Shown one piece after another: positions 15,587 to 15,607 of a stretch of 15,607 nucleotides of DNA. Numbering within the stretch: position 1 is the first letter of the stretch; every line of letters begins with the position of its first letter. Location: assembly GCA_934778125.1 (NCBI GenBank), contig CAKVOF010000028.1, forward strand, positions 1 through 15,607, in the 5' to 3' direction. The notes below the pieces were generated by a model. That model saw only the letters and a list, made by a program, of their open reading frames with translations. It searched no databases and was not told the DNA's origin. Origin of the DNA: an uncultured Clostridia bacterium (GTDB lineage Bacteria > Bacillota > Clostridia > Christensenellales > UBA1242). Made by a program: the position numbers and the translations under genes.

Positions 15587-15607
15587 TTAACCTAGTTTTG
15601 ATTGAAG
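15587..15607 (-). CDS. Possible last codons of an upstream gene (partial)
   Basis: Reading from the window edge, one frame gives LQSKLG then TAA (15587-15589), 30 nt before the terminator hairpin, a typical stop-to-terminator distance. Six codons cannot identify a product. The other two minus frames also stop soon. A plus-strand ATG at 15580-15582 (MNINLVLIE, open to the edge) is the alternative, but it has no Shine-Dalgarno sequence and does not fit the terminator orientation. Confidence 0.3.
   Translation of the reverse strand, partial: LQSKLG

Noticed and set aside
15580..15607. Start of a plus-strand gene (MNINLVLIE...)
   Set aside because: Nine codons only, no Shine-Dalgarno sequence, and the adjacent hairpin is better formed as a terminator for minus-strand transcription. 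It is kept only as an alternative to the partial upstream gene.

Overview
The window is almost entirely one gene. A single reading frame on the minus strand starts at an ATG at 15005-15007 and stays open to base 1, giving 5002 complete codons with no stop. It encodes a giant, modular, membrane-anchored surface protein whose C-terminus lies outside the window. The remaining ~600 bp (15008-15607) is very AT-rich control DNA. It holds a consensus promoter, a long hairpin-containing leader, two intrinsic terminators, a possible small-RNA unit and perhaps the last codons of an upstream gene.

Organism: low-GC coding DNA, AT-rich intergenic DNA, a textbook TTGACA-17-TATAAT promoter, U-tailed terminators and List-Bact/InlB-type B repeats all suggest Bacillota, possibly an uncultured gut Bacilli/Mollicutes-related lineage. 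Every Trp codon I read in the repeats is TGG and I saw no in-frame TGA, so Mycoplasma-type TGA=Trp decoding is not indicated. No taxonomic marker gene is present, so placement is inference.

Protein layout, N- to C-terminal (high to low coordinates): a ~62-residue hydrophilic N-tail ending in KKKKR, then one transmembrane segment (residues ~63-85), then ~4900 residues of extracellular beta-rich modules. Two module classes alternate. The first is the InlB B-repeat / Listeria-Bacteroides repeat type, with core GYTFAGW and ending YAKW; I count about 38 Trp-containing cores plus at least two degenerate ones. Some of these carry a longer insert ending in GSYGNI. The second class is Trp-poor, of ~90-110 residues, often in pairs, with features such as VxYG, GYxxS, INGxEL and TISNI; I cannot assign it to a named family. 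N-terminal modules are strongly diverged. Those nearest the window's left edge are near-identical, including a ten-unit array with a mostly 237-bp period and a 1137-bp (379-residue) super-repeat whose second copy runs off the window.

Control region: the promoter at 15239-15267 predicts a ~225-nt leader with two adjacent perfect-arm hairpins before a weak Shine-Dalgarno sequence. Further upstream lie a terminator at 15302-15329, a possible promoter near 15421-15447 and a second terminator at 15520-15556. There is no catalytic domain, CRISPR array, tRNA/rRNA gene or transposase.
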